From Pseudomonadota bacterium (GTDB lineage: Bacteria > Pseudomonadota > Alphaproteobacteria > Sphingomonadales > Sphingomonadaceae): 50,547 nt of DNA. Each line of letters starts with the position of its first letter. Position 1 is the stretch's first letter. Below are positions 41,221 through 48,878 of the stretch, piece by piece. Under the pieces are notes generated by a model that saw only the letters and a list, made by a program, of their open reading frames with translations, did no database searches and had not been told where the DNA came from. The stretch covers positions 1-50,547 of the forward strand of contig JAEWIL010000190.1 in the NCBI GenBank assembly GCA_023387085.1, given 5' to 3'. A program made the position numbers and the translations under genes.

Positions 41221-41691
41221 GTGACAGTGGGGGATTTTGAAGGCATGGCGGCGAAGAAGCTGAATCTCGACAATTTCCTGCCCTATCGCCTGTCGATTGC
41301 TTCCAATGTGCTGTCGAGCCGGATCGCCGACGAATATCAGAATCGCTTCGGGCTCAAGATCCCCGAATGGCGGCTGATGGCGGTGCTTGGCGAGGGAAAG
41401 CCCAAAACGCAGCGGGAACTCGTTGCCGCGACCCGGATGGACAAGGTGACGGTGAATCGGGCCGCGAAGGCGCTTGCGGAACGCCAGCTCATCGCGCGGC
41501 AGGCGCATGAGGCCGACGGGCGCTCGCATCATCTCGAACTCACCCAAACCGGGTGGTCGCTGTACGACGCGATCGTGCCCGCGGCGCTCGCCAGCGAAGC
41601 GCAGCTCGAATCGAACATCACCGCCGACGAGCGCGCGACCTTGCTCGCAATTCTCGCGAAGCTGACCGCCGCCGCCGAAAATTATGGCTGA
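41221..41691 (+). CDS. MarR-family transcriptional regulator
   Basis: A 156-residue winged-helix regulator. The core runs ~30-110: SIASNVLSSRIADEYQNRFGLKIPEWRLMAVLG, TQRELVAATRMDKVTVNRAAKALAERQLIARQ (recognition helix) and the wing region DGRSHHLELTQTG. GTG 41221 has AGGA 10 bases upstream; ATG at 41245 is an alternative. It overlaps the PqqD-like gene by 8 bases, so it is probably co-expressed with, and may control, the following three genes and/or the receptor gene. The inducing ligand is unknown. Confidence 0.9.
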   Translation: MTVGDFEGMAAKKLNLDNFLPYRLSIASNVLSSRIADEYQNRFGLKIPEWRLMAVLGEGKPKTQRELVAATRMDKVTVNRAAKALAERQLIARQAHEADGRSHHLELTQTGWSLYDAIVPAALASEAQLESNITADERATLLAILAKLTAAAENYG

Positions 41692-41965
41692 TCCCATCTG
41701 GCGTGCGGCGCCGCCAGAGGCTTTGCGTATCGAGCCGCTCGGCGAACTGACGGCTATCTTCGACCGTAGGTCGATGCAGACGCATCTGGTGACGCAGCCG
41801 ATGCCCGAGATTTTGGCGGTGATGGCGGGCGATGCGTGTAACGCGGCGGAGGTCGCGGCGCGGCTGGCGGCGGTATTCGACATCGAGGGGCAGGCCGATA
41901 CGCGCGCCCTTGTGGTCGAGCGCCTCGGCGAACTTGCGGCGATGGGATTGGTGGCGGCGGCGTGA
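41684..41965 (+). CDS. PqqD-like peptide chaperone, HPr-rel-A system (TIGR04353-like)
   Basis: A 93-residue winged-helix protein related to PqqD and to RiPP recognition elements, which hold leader peptides for modifying enzymes. Visible pattern: LTAIFDRRSMQTHLVTQPMPEILAVMAG, then ARLAAVFDIEGQADTRALVVERLGELAAMGLV, matching the ~90-residue PqqD fold. The next gene encodes the HprK-like kinase that defines the system. It overlaps both neighbours (8 bases with marR; 4 bases with the kinase, GTGA). No candidate precursor peptide gene is adjacent, so what it binds is open. Confidence 0.85.
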   Translation: MADPIWRAAPPEALRIEPLGELTAIFDRRSMQTHLVTQPMPEILAVMAGDACNAAEVAARLAAVFDIEGQADTRALVVERLGELAAMGLVAAA

Positions 41966-42828
41966 AGCATGGTACGCGCATCGCAGTGGGGCCGGTCCAG
42001 TTCCGTATCGGCAGCGACTGGGCCGCTCCGGTCACCGCGCTCGAGCGGCTCTACGCCGGTTATCCGCGCGATCCCCAGCGCCCGGCCGATGCGACGGTGC
42101 GGCTGTTCGCGGCGCGGCCGTGGCGACGCTTGCTGCGGCCCTCGGTCCACATCGGCGGCGATTTCGTCGTCCCCGATGCGCTGCCGCTGCCATTGTCGAT
42201 GGGGTTGCTCGCCGCCGAGATGGGGATGAATTTGCAGGTCGCGCTCGGCTGGCGGCGGCACATGCTGCTCCATGCGAGCGCGGTCGCGCGCGACGGGCGC
42301 GCGGTCATCATGTCGGGCGAATCGGGCTCGGGAAAATCGACGCTCGCTGCGCTGCTCGGCGAAGAGGGCTGGCGGCTGATGGGCGACGAGTTCACGCTGA
42401 TCGATCCGGCGGACGGCGACGCGCTGGCGTTCCCCCGCGCGGTCAGCCTGAAGAATGCGGCGATCGCGGAGGTTGCGGCGCGCGTCGATCCGGCGCGGCT
42501 CGGTCCGCTGCTCGCCGGAACGCCGAAGGGCGATATCCGGCACCTGGTCCCGCGCGCCGATGCCATCGCCGCGATGCACGAACCGGCGCGTCCGGCGCTG
42601 CTGCTTTTCCCGCGGTTCGGCGGCGACGTCGCAATCGAGCCGAAGGGCGAGGGCGAGGCCTTCGTTCGCCTCACCGAAGCGTCGACCAACTATGTCGCGC
42701 TCGGCGAAGTCGGGTTTGCCGCGCTGACGCGGCTGGTGCGCGAGACGCCGGCGTTCGGCATTTCCTATCCCGATAGTGCGGCGGGCATGGCGCTTGTCGA
42801 ACATCTTTTCGGCGAAGCCCTTCGGTGA
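41962..42828 (+). CDS. HprK-related kinase A (HPr-rel-A system)
   Basis: A 288-residue P-loop kinase homologous to the C-terminal kinase domain of HPr kinase/phosphorylase, without HprK's usual HPr-recognition tail. The P-loop is GESGSGKST (119-127), preceded by the HprK-typical LLHASAVARDGRAVIMSG (His104) and followed by LMGDEFTLID (Asp142). PRAVSLKNAAI and the ASTNYVALGEVGFAALTRL region complete the family look. Related kinases in lasso-peptide clusters phosphorylate a serine of the peptide; the substrate here is unknown. No HPr (ptsH) gene is nearby. Coupled by overlaps to the PqqD-like and nucleotidyltransferase genes. Confidence 0.88.
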   Translation: MKHGTRIAVGPVQFRIGSDWAAPVTALERLYAGYPRDPQRPADATVRLFAARPWRRLLRPSVHIGGDFVVPDALPLPLSMGLLAAEMGMNLQVALGWRRHMLLHASAVARDGRAVIMSGESGSGKSTLAALLGEEGWRLMGDEFTLIDPADGDALAFPRAVSLKNAAIAEVAARVDPARLGPLLAGTPKGDIRHLVPRADAIAAMHEPARPALLLFPRFGGDVAIEPKGEGEAFVRLTEASTNYVALGEVGFAALTRLVRETPAFGISYPDSAAGMALVEHLFGEALR

Positions 42829-43838
42829 GCGCGATCCACACCTTCGTCGACCTGCTCGCCGGGCGGCGCGACGCGGCTGGCCTGGCTCCGCGCGATTGGG
42901 ACGGCGTGATTTCGGTTGCGCGGGCCGAGGCGATGCTCGCGACGCTGGCGCATCGGCTGGAGGCGTCCGATCTGCCGCCGACGGTTGCGGCGCTGTTCGC
43001 CGACCAGCGGGCGGCGGCGACAGTCGCGCGGGCGCAGTCGCTCTGGGAGGCAGAGATGGCGCGCCGCGCGCTGGCCGACCAGAAAATCGAGTTCGTACTG
43101 CTCAAGGGCACCGCCTACGCCGCCGCGGGGCTCGCCTGCGCCGAGGGGCGCCAGATCGGCGACCTCGATATCCTCGTGCTCGGCAGCGATATCGGCCGCG
43201 CCGAGAATGAACTGCTCGAGGCGGGGTGGGAGTGGGTGAAGCCCGACCCGTATGACGACGCCTATTACCGCGAACATATGCACGAGCTGCCGCCGCTGAT
43301 TCACAAGGCGCGCGACCGGATGATCGACGTCCACCACACGATTTTGCCGCGAACGCATAGGGTGACGCCCGACGCGCTTGCGCTGGTGAGCGACGCGGCG
43401 ATCACCGGCGGCGGTTTTGCCGTGCTGTGCCCCACCGACATGGCGTGTCACTGCGCCGCGCATCTGCTCGCCGACGGTGATTTGCAGGGCGGGCTTCGCA
43501 ATCTTTGGGATTTCCACTGTCTGACGCGTGATTTCGCTGCCGCAGACGCGGGTTTCTGGGGCAAGCTCGATGCGCGCGCCGGCCTGCACGGCCTGCGCGC
43601 GCCGGTTCGCCGGGCAGCACGTCTGGCGCGCGACCTCTATGGTTTGCAGCTTCCGTCCGGCTGGGACAGCCACGATCCGGCCGACGCCTGGTTCAGGCGC
43701 CGTCTGCTCGCGCGCGACGAATGGGGGCATTCGACCAATTTCCTGATCCAGCAGCTTTTCTACATTCGCTCGCACTGGTTGCGAATGCCACCACTGCTGC
43801 TGTCGCGGCACCTGTGGACCAAGTGGCGAAGGCGCTAG
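42825..43838 (+). CDS. Nucleotidyltransferase family protein (NTP_transf_5-like)
   Basis: A 337-residue protein of the uncharacterised nucleotidyltransferase family found beside HprK-like kinases and in some lasso-peptide clusters. The catalytic pattern is present: FVLLKGTAYAAAGLACAEGRQIGDLDILVL, where Asp113 and Asp115 would bind metal, and later MIDVHHTILPRTHRVTPDA. The C-terminal half is helical with several Trp/Arg-rich segments. It might transfer a nucleotide to, or from, the product phosphorylated by the preceding kinase; this is inference. GTG start overlaps the kinase stop, and its own stop overlaps the convergent gph stop by 3-4 bases. Confidence 0.85.
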   Translation: MSAIHTFVDLLAGRRDAAGLAPRDWDGVISVARAEAMLATLAHRLEASDLPPTVAALFADQRAAATVARAQSLWEAEMARRALADQKIEFVLLKGTAYAAAGLACAEGRQIGDLDILVLGSDIGRAENELLEAGWEWVKPDPYDDAYYREHMHELPPLIHKARDRMIDVHHTILPRTHRVTPDALALVSDAAITGGGFAVLCPTDMACHCAAHLLADGDLQGGLRNLWDFHCLTRDFAAADAGFWGKLDARAGLHGLRAPVRRAARLARDLYGLQLPSGWDSHDPADAWFRRRLLARDEWGHSTNFLIQQLFYIRSHWLRMPPLLLSRHLWTKWRRR

Positions 43839-44497
43839 AGCGTCGCCAGCAGCGGCACCAGCTCGCCATAATCGTCGATGACATGGTCGGCGCCGAATTC
43901 GCCGGCAGGCCGGTCGAGAAAGCCGAAGCCGACAAGGACGCTCGGCGTTCCCGCTGCCTTCGCCGCCATGACGTCATAAATGCTGTCGCCAACGAAGGCC
44001 GTGCGGCCGCCGCCGGCCTGTTCGATCATCGCGCGGATCGGCTCGGGTGAAGGCTTGCGCACGCCGAGCGTGTCGCCGCCGATGATCACCGCCATCCGGT
44101 CGGCGAGGCCGAGGTCGGCCAGCAATATCCGCGCCATGCGCTCGGCCTTGTTGGTGACGACGGTCGTCGCGACGCCGAGCGCGTCGAGGCGGTCGAGCGC
44201 GTCGGCGAGGCCGGGGAAGGGGCGGCTGTGCACCGCGATATGCGCCTCGTAATAGCGCAGCAGTTCGGGATAGAGCCGCTCGGCTTCGCCTTCGGGTGCG
44301 CCTCCGGTCGCGAGCAATCCCTGATCGAGCATATGCTTCGCGCCGAGCCCGATCATCGGCCGCACCTCGGCCACGGTCAGCGGTGCGCGGTCGATCAGCG
44401 ATAGCGCATGGTTCACCGCGGCGGTCAGGTCGGCGGCGGTATCGACGAGCGTGCCGTCGAGATCGAAGCCGACGATGCGAAAGGGGAAATCGGTCAT
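43835..44497 (-). CDS. gph: Phosphoglycolate phosphatase (HAD family)
   Basis: A 220-residue HAD-superfamily hydrolase. It has the nucleophile motif FDLDGTLVDTAADL (Asp12, Asp14), motif II VVTNKAERMA, and VRKPSPEPIRAMIEQAG with FVGDSIYDVMAAKAAG as motifs III/IV; the cap pattern (HALSLIDRAPLTVAEVRPMIGLG) is typical of Gph, which clears 2-phosphoglycolate formed in DNA repair. ATG 44497 has a GGGGG run 4 bases upstream; an in-frame ATG 12 bases earlier is possible. It is divergent from glmU by 48 bases. Confidence 0.9.
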   Translation of the reverse strand: MTDFPFRIVGFDLDGTLVDTAADLTAAVNHALSLIDRAPLTVAEVRPMIGLGAKHMLDQGLLATGGAPEGEAERLYPELLRYYEAHIAVHSRPFPGLADALDRLDALGVATTVVTNKAERMARILLADLGLADRMAVIIGGDTLGVRKPSPEPIRAMIEQAGGGRTAFVGDSIYDVMAAKAAGTPSVLVGFGFLDRPAGEFGADHVIDDYGELVPLLATL

Positions 44498-44545
44498 GGA
44501 CCCCCGCATGGCGCGACGGTCTGGAATCCGCAATGATTTGCTGGC

Positions 44546-45913
44546 ATGGCGGCGCGCATGAGCAATTCGATCGCCGCCATCATCCTCGCCGCGGGCAAGG
44601 GCACCCGCATGAAGTCCGACCTGCACAAGGTCCTGCACCCGATTGCGGGGCGGCCGATGCTGCTGCACCTCATGGCGAGCGTCGATGCACTGGCGCCGGC
44701 CAAGACGGGCGTCGTGGGCGGCGACAAGGCCGACCAGATCGAGGCCGCGCTGGCGGACAGCGCCGAACTGGCGGTGCAGGATCCGCAACTCGGCACGGGC
44801 CATGCGGTGCAACAGGCCGAAACGGCGCTGGCGGCGTTCGACGGCGATGTGCTGATCCTTTACGGCGACGTGCCCTTTGTTCCCGCCGCGACGATGCAGG
44901 CAATGATCGACCGGCTTGGCGCTCCCGACGCGCCCGCGGTCGTCGTACTGGCGTTCGAGCCCGCCGATCCGCTGCAATATGGGCGCGTGATCACCGAAGG
45001 CGATCGGGTCGTGAAGATGGTCGAGCACAAGGATGCGACCGATGAAGAGCGCGCGGTAAGGCTCTGCAATTCGGGGTTGATGGCGGCGAAGGCGCGCGAC
45101 CTGTTCGCTTTGCTCGCGCGCGTGACCGACGACAATGCCGCGAAGGAATATTATCTCGTCGACATCGTCAATATCGCCAATGCCGACGGACGGCATTGCG
45201 CGGTCGTGAAGACCGATCCGCGCGATGTCGCGGGGATCAACAGCCGCGCAGAACTCGCGCAGGCCGAGGCGCAGTGGCAGGCGTTCCGGCGCGAGGAAGC
45301 GATGGCCGATGGCGCGTCGCTGCGCGCGCCCGATACCGTCTGGTTCTCATGGGATACCGAACTCGGCCGCGACGTGACGATCGAGCCCAATGTCTTTTTC
45401 GGACCCGGCGTGAAGGTCGCCGACAAGGTCAATATCCGCGCCAACTGCCATATCGAGGGCGCGACGATCGGCGAGGGCTGCGAGGTCGGACCGTTCGCGC
45501 GACTCCGCCCCGGTACGATCCTTGGCGAGAAGGCGAAAATCGGCAATTTCGTGGAGACCAAGAAGGCCGTGCTTGGGAAGGGCGCCAAGGCGAACCACCT
45601 GACCTATCTGGGCGACGTCAGCGTCGGCGCGGGCGCGAACATCGGCGCGGGCACGATCACCTGCAACTATGACGGCTATTTCAAATACCGGACCGAGATC
45701 GGGGCGAATGCCTTCATCGGATCGAACAGCGCGCTCGTCGCGCCGGTGAAGATCGGCCGCGACGCGATCGTCGCCGCGGGCAGCGCGGTGACGCGCGATG
45801 TCGCCGACGGCGAGCTGCGGCTCGTGCGCGGCGAGCAACTCGTCAAACCCGGCTGGGCCGACCGTTTCCACGACACGATGCGCAAGAAGAAGGCGGCGGA
45901 GCAGGGCAAGTGA
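44546..45913 (+). CDS. glmU: Bifunctional GlmU: N-acetylglucosamine-1-phosphate uridyltransferase/glucosamine-1-phosphate acetyltransferase
   Basis: A 455-residue cytoplasmic enzyme that acetylates glucosamine-1-phosphate and couples it to UTP, giving UDP-GlcNAc. The N-terminal pyrophosphorylase domain has ILAAGKGTRMKSDLHKVLHPIAGRPML, QLGTGHAVQ and LYGDVPFV; the C-terminal left-handed beta-helix has GPFARLRPGTILG, NFVETKKAVLGKGAKANHLTYLGD and ITCNYDGYFKYRTEIGANAFIGSN. Length is standard. The ATG at 44558 (MSNSIAAIIL) is an alternative start; neither has a strong ribosome site. The product of glmM (17709) is its substrate, and glmS lies 1.1 kb downstream. Confidence 0.97.
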   Translation: MAARMSNSIAAIILAAGKGTRMKSDLHKVLHPIAGRPMLLHLMASVDALAPAKTGVVGGDKADQIEAALADSAELAVQDPQLGTGHAVQQAETALAAFDGDVLILYGDVPFVPAATMQAMIDRLGAPDAPAVVVLAFEPADPLQYGRVITEGDRVVKMVEHKDATDEERAVRLCNSGLMAAKARDLFALLARVTDDNAAKEYYLVDIVNIANADGRHCAVVKTDPRDVAGINSRAELAQAEAQWQAFRREEAMADGASLRAPDTVWFSWDTELGRDVTIEPNVFFGPGVKVADKVNIRANCHIEGATIGEGCEVGPFARLRPGTILGEKAKIGNFVETKKAVLGKGAKANHLTYLGDVSVGAGANIGAGTITCNYDGYFKYRTEIGANAFIGSNSALVAPVKIGRDAIVAAGSAVTRDVADGELRLVRGEQLVKPGWADRFHDTMRKKKAAEQGK

Positions 45914-46236
45914 GCGATCGTTACGACAGCAAGCCTTTCCTGCGCTTCGTCGACGCCTGGGTGCTCGACGCCATCGGCCATCTCGATGCGGCCACCGACG
46001 CCTATTGCAAGGCGATGGTCCCCAGCCTCGAAAAGAGCTTCGGCATCAAGGGGACATGGCCCCAGATCGTCGAAAAGCAGATGAAGTTCCCGCCCGAGCT
46101 TGCCGGGCAAATCCAACGCATCTGGGAAGAGGGCAAGGCCCGCTTCGAGGCGGGCAATGGCGGGGCTGCCGACCCGGTGCAGTTCGCGATGATCTTCGTC
46201 GACCGGAATTTCGGACGCACCCCCGGATTGACATGA
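45910..46236 (+). CDS. Small conserved protein coupled to glmU
   Basis: A 108-residue soluble protein, largely helical, with no motif that I recognise (SKPFLRFVDAWVLDAIGHLD, KGTWPQIVEKQMKFPPELAG, PVQFAMIFVDRNFGRTPG). The GTG start overlaps the glmU stop by 4 bases, which supports a real gene. Its 3' end overlaps the -35 element of the following toxin-antitoxin promoter. The function is unknown; linkage with glmU may only reflect co-expression. Confidence 0.7.
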   Translation: MSDRYDSKPFLRFVDAWVLDAIGHLDAATDAYCKAMVPSLEKSFGIKGTWPQIVEKQMKFPPELAGQIQRIWEEGKARFEAGNGGAADPVQFAMIFVDRNFGRTPGLT

Positions 46237-46262
46237 TATCATGATATGATATCAGTATATCA
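46228..46262 (+). promoter_or_regulatory. Promoter and 21-base palindromic operator of the toxin-antitoxin pair
   Basis: TTGACA (46228-46233) is a perfect -35. A 16-base spacer leads to TATCAG (46250-46255) as likely -10. Between them TGATATCAT (46234-46242), GAT, ATGATATCA (46246-46254) form a perfect 9+3+9 inverted repeat, fit for autorepression by the ribbon-helix-helix antitoxin. With this -10, transcription would start at about 46262-46263, right at the ATG, so the mRNA may be leaderless. Confidence 0.6.
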
Positions 46263-46640
46263 ATGACGCGGATACTCGCCGACCTGCCCGATGAGGACAT
46301 CAAATGGCTCGATCAGCTTGCGGCTGAGCAGGGCAAGTCGCGCGCCTCGATTCTGCGCGAGGCTGTCGCGTCCTATAAGGCGCGATCGCCCGAGCCGGGC
46401 GATCTCGACTGGATCGATCAGGCGTTCGGGATATGGAAAGACCGAACGGATATCGGGGATTCGGTCGAATGGCAGCGTCGCGAGCGTGCGTCCTGGACCC
46501 GGCCGTGGGACGAGGATTATGAAGCGGCAAAAGCCGAATTTCCCGATCTTTTCGATGAAGAGGACGATCGTCAGCGGCAAATTTATCTGGATATGCTCGC
46601 AGGAAAATATCCCGCCTCGCGCAAGCCTGACAAACAGTGA
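46263..46640 (+). CDS. Ribbon-helix-helix antitoxin
   Basis: A 125-residue protein. Residues 1-45 form a ribbon-helix-helix DNA-binding domain (MTRILADLPDEDIKWLDQLA, then EQGKSRASILREAVASYKAR). The longer-than-usual C-terminal part is acidic and aromatic (DWIDQAFGIWKD, RPWDEDYEAAKAEFPDLFDEEDD), suited to wrap and inhibit the toxin. The stop overlaps the toxin GTG by 4 bases. It likely represses its own operon at the upstream palindrome. No ribosome site precedes the ATG, in line with a leaderless transcript. Confidence 0.82.
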   Translation: MTRILADLPDEDIKWLDQLAAEQGKSRASILREAVASYKARSPEPGDLDWIDQAFGIWKDRTDIGDSVEWQRRERASWTRPWDEDYEAAKAEFPDLFDEEDDRQRQIYLDMLAGKYPASRKPDKQ

Positions 46641-47017
46641 CCGGCTTCTCCTTCGATTCCAATATCCTGATCGACGCTCTTGCCGGGTTCGAGCCGGCAC
46701 GGGCCGAAATCCGCCGCGCTTTCAGTTCGGGCGCGCGCGCTTGGGTCAGCCGAATGGTATGGGTCGAGGTGCTTTCAAAAGGATCGCAGGAAACGCTTGG
46801 CAAAGCCGAAGCCTTTCTGTTGCGCTTCGGAGTTGACGAGATTGATGCCGGGATTGCGGAGCGTGCTGCGGCGCTCCGCCGCGAGCGGCCTCGTCTCAAA
46901 TCACCCGATGCTATCATATTGGCGACCGCGCTTACCCGCGGCCGCGTTCTCGTGACCCGAAACATCAGGGATTTTCCGGCGGCGATGCCGGGTATCCGCG
47001 TTCCTTACACGCTCTAG
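46637..47017 (+). CDS. PIN-domain ribonuclease toxin (VapC-like)
   Basis: A 126-residue PIN-domain protein expected to cleave RNA (often tRNA) when free of its antitoxin. The acidic catalytic residues are in place: Asp7 (FDSNILIDAL), Glu44 (VWVEVL), Asp91 (LKSPDAIILATAL) and Asp112 near the end (TRNIRDF). The GTG start overlaps the antitoxin stop. The module lies between the glmU transcription unit and glmS, close to essential genes, so it may be stably kept by addiction. Confidence 0.85.
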   Translation: MTGFSFDSNILIDALAGFEPARAEIRRAFSSGARAWVSRMVWVEVLSKGSQETLGKAEAFLLRFGVDEIDAGIAERAAALRRERPRLKSPDAIILATALTRGRVLVTRNIRDFPAAMPGIRVPYTL

Positions 47018-47034
47018 AAGAAAGCATAGCTCCC

Positions 47035-48858
47035 ATGTGCGGCATCATCGGAATCATCGGCAAGGATCAGGTGGCGGACCGGTTGGTCGACGGCCTCAGG
47101 CGCATGGAATATCGCGGCTATGACTCGGCCGGGGTGTGCACGGTCCAGGGCGGGCAACTGATCCGTCGTCGTGCCGAGGGAAAGCTCAATAATCTCGTCA
47201 AGGAACTTGGCAGCAATCCCGCGCCCGGCACCGTCGGCATCGCGCACACGCGCTGGGCGACGCACGGCGCGCCGACGACGAGCAACGCGCACCCGCATGC
47301 GACGGGCGAGGTCGCGCTCGTCCACAACGGAATCATCGAGAATTTCAAGCCGCTGCGCGAGGCGCTGCAGGCGCGCGGCCGCAGTTTCGAAAGTGAAACC
47401 GATACGGAGGTCGTCGCGCATCTCGTTTCCGAACAGGTCGAGGCCGGCCTGTCGCCGCAGGACGCGGTAAAGGCCGTATTGCCGCAGCTGCGCGGCGCCT
47501 TCGCGCTCGCCATCGCGTTCCGCCAGCATCCCGATTTGCTGATCGGCGCGCGCCTCGGCTCGCCGCTCGTCGTCGGCTATGGCGAGGGAGAGACCTATCT
47601 CGGCTCCGACGCGCTCGCGCTCGCGCCGCTGACGCAGCGGATCGCCTACCTCGACGAGGGCGACTGGGGCGTCATCACAACCGGCGGCGCACAGATTTAC
47701 GACGCCGACAACAATCCGGTGAGGCGCGAGATCACCACCTCCGGCGTCACCGCCGCCGCGGTCGAGAAGGGCAACTACCGCCACTTCATGCAGAAGGAGA
47801 TTTTCGAGCAGCCGACCGTCGTCGCGCAGACGCTCTCTTCCTACATCCGCCCGCTCGAACAGACCGTCGCGTTGCCGCAGATGGACTTCGACCTGTCGAA
47901 GATCGAGCGCATCACCATCGTCGCGTGCGGCACCAGCTTCTACGCCGGCATGGTCGCGAAATATTGGTTCGAGACTTTCGCGCGCGTACCGGTCGATATC
48001 GATGTCGCGTCCGAATTCCGCTACCGCGATCCGGTGCTCCAACCCGGCGGGCTCGCGCTCTTCATCTCGCAATCGGGCGAGACCGCCGATACGCTCGCCG
48101 CGCTGCGCCACTGCAAGGCGAACGGCCAGACGATCGCGGTCGTCGTCAATGTTCCGACCAGCAGCATGGCGCGCGAGGCCGACCTGTTGCTCCCCACCCA
48201 CGCCGGCCCCGAAATCGGTGTCGCGTCGACCAAGGCCTTCACCTGCCAGCTTGCCGTGCTCGCGGCGCTCGCCGCGCATCTCGCGCTCAAGAAGGGCAAG
48301 CTCAGCGCCGATGAGGAGCGCGAGATCGTCAGGCATCTGATCGAGGCGCCCGCCGCCTTGAACGCCGCGCTGGCGCATGACGAGGAAATTGCCAGGATGG
48401 CGCATCTCGTCGCCCCGGCGCGCGACGTGCTCTATCTCGGCCGCGGCCCCGACTATCCGCTCGCGCTCGAAGGCGCGCTCAAGCTCAAGGAAATCAGCTA
48501 TATCCACGCCGAAGGCTACGCCTCGGGCGAGATGAAGCACGGCCCGATCGCGCTGATCGACGAGGCGGTTCCGGTGATCGTCCTCGCGCCGAGCGGCCCC
48601 TTGTTCGAAAAGACCGTCAGCAACATGCAGGAAGTGATGGCGCGCGGCGGCAAGATCGTCCTGATCAGCGACGCCGAGGGCCTGGCCGAAGCCGGCGACG
48701 GCTGCATGGCGACGATCGAAATGCCCAAGGTCCACCCGCTGATCGCGCCGCTGGTGTACGCGGTGCCGGTGCAGCTCTTGGCCTATCATGTCGCGGTTGC
48801 GAAGGGCACCGATGTCGACCAGCCGCGCAATCTGGCGAAGTCGGTCACGGTCGAATAG
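47035..48858 (+). CDS. glmS: Glutamine-fructose-6-phosphate aminotransferase (isomerising)
   Basis: A 607-residue enzyme making glucosamine-6-phosphate from fructose-6-phosphate and glutamine, the first step to UDP-GlcNAc. The N-terminal glutaminase starts MCGIIGIIG with Cys2 as nucleophile (after Met removal Cys1), then HTRWATHGAPTTSNAHPH and HNGIIENFKPLREAL. Two SIS domains follow (ERITIVACGTSFYAGMVAKYW, ISQSGETADTLAALR, LGRGPDYPLALEGALKLKEISYIHAEGYASGEMKHG), and the C-terminus ends DVDQPRNLAKSVTVE. No glmS riboswitch-like leader is possible in the 17-base gap after the toxin gene. Confidence 0.97.
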   Translation: MCGIIGIIGKDQVADRLVDGLRRMEYRGYDSAGVCTVQGGQLIRRRAEGKLNNLVKELGSNPAPGTVGIAHTRWATHGAPTTSNAHPHATGEVALVHNGIIENFKPLREALQARGRSFESETDTEVVAHLVSEQVEAGLSPQDAVKAVLPQLRGAFALAIAFRQHPDLLIGARLGSPLVVGYGEGETYLGSDALALAPLTQRIAYLDEGDWGVITTGGAQIYDADNNPVRREITTSGVTAAAVEKGNYRHFMQKEIFEQPTVVAQTLSSYIRPLEQTVALPQMDFDLSKIERITIVACGTSFYAGMVAKYWFETFARVPVDIDVASEFRYRDPVLQPGGLALFISQSGETADTLAALRHCKANGQTIAVVVNVPTSSMAREADLLLPTHAGPEIGVASTKAFTCQLAVLAALAAHLALKKGKLSADEEREIVRHLIEAPAALNAALAHDEEIARMAHLVAPARDVLYLGRGPDYPLALEGALKLKEISYIHAEGYASGEMKHGPIALIDEAVPVIVLAPSGPLFEKTVSNMQEVMARGGKIVLISDAEGLAEAGDGCMATIEMPKVHPLIAPLVYAVPVQLLAYHVAVAKGTDVDQPRNLAKSVTVE

Positions 48859-48878
48859 GCGCATCGGAGAATTTGGCC

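Noticed and set aside
39318..41273. 651-codon minus-strand frame opposite the TonB-dependent receptor
   Set aside because: The receptor frame has signal, plug and barrel features; the antisense has none.
41692..43838. A lasso-peptide cluster
   Set aside because: The PqqD-, HprK- and nucleotidyltransferase-like genes fit, but there is no asparagine-synthetase-like cyclase, leader protease, transporter or precursor gene, so it is called only as the HPr-rel-A set.
47018..47034. glmS ribozyme/riboswitch
   Set aside because: Only 17 bases separate the toxin stop from glmS, too few, and that element belongs mainly to Gram-positive bacteria.
47014..48864. 616-codon minus-strand frame opposite glmS
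   Set aside because: glmS is unmistakable on the plus strand; the antisense shows only biased composition.
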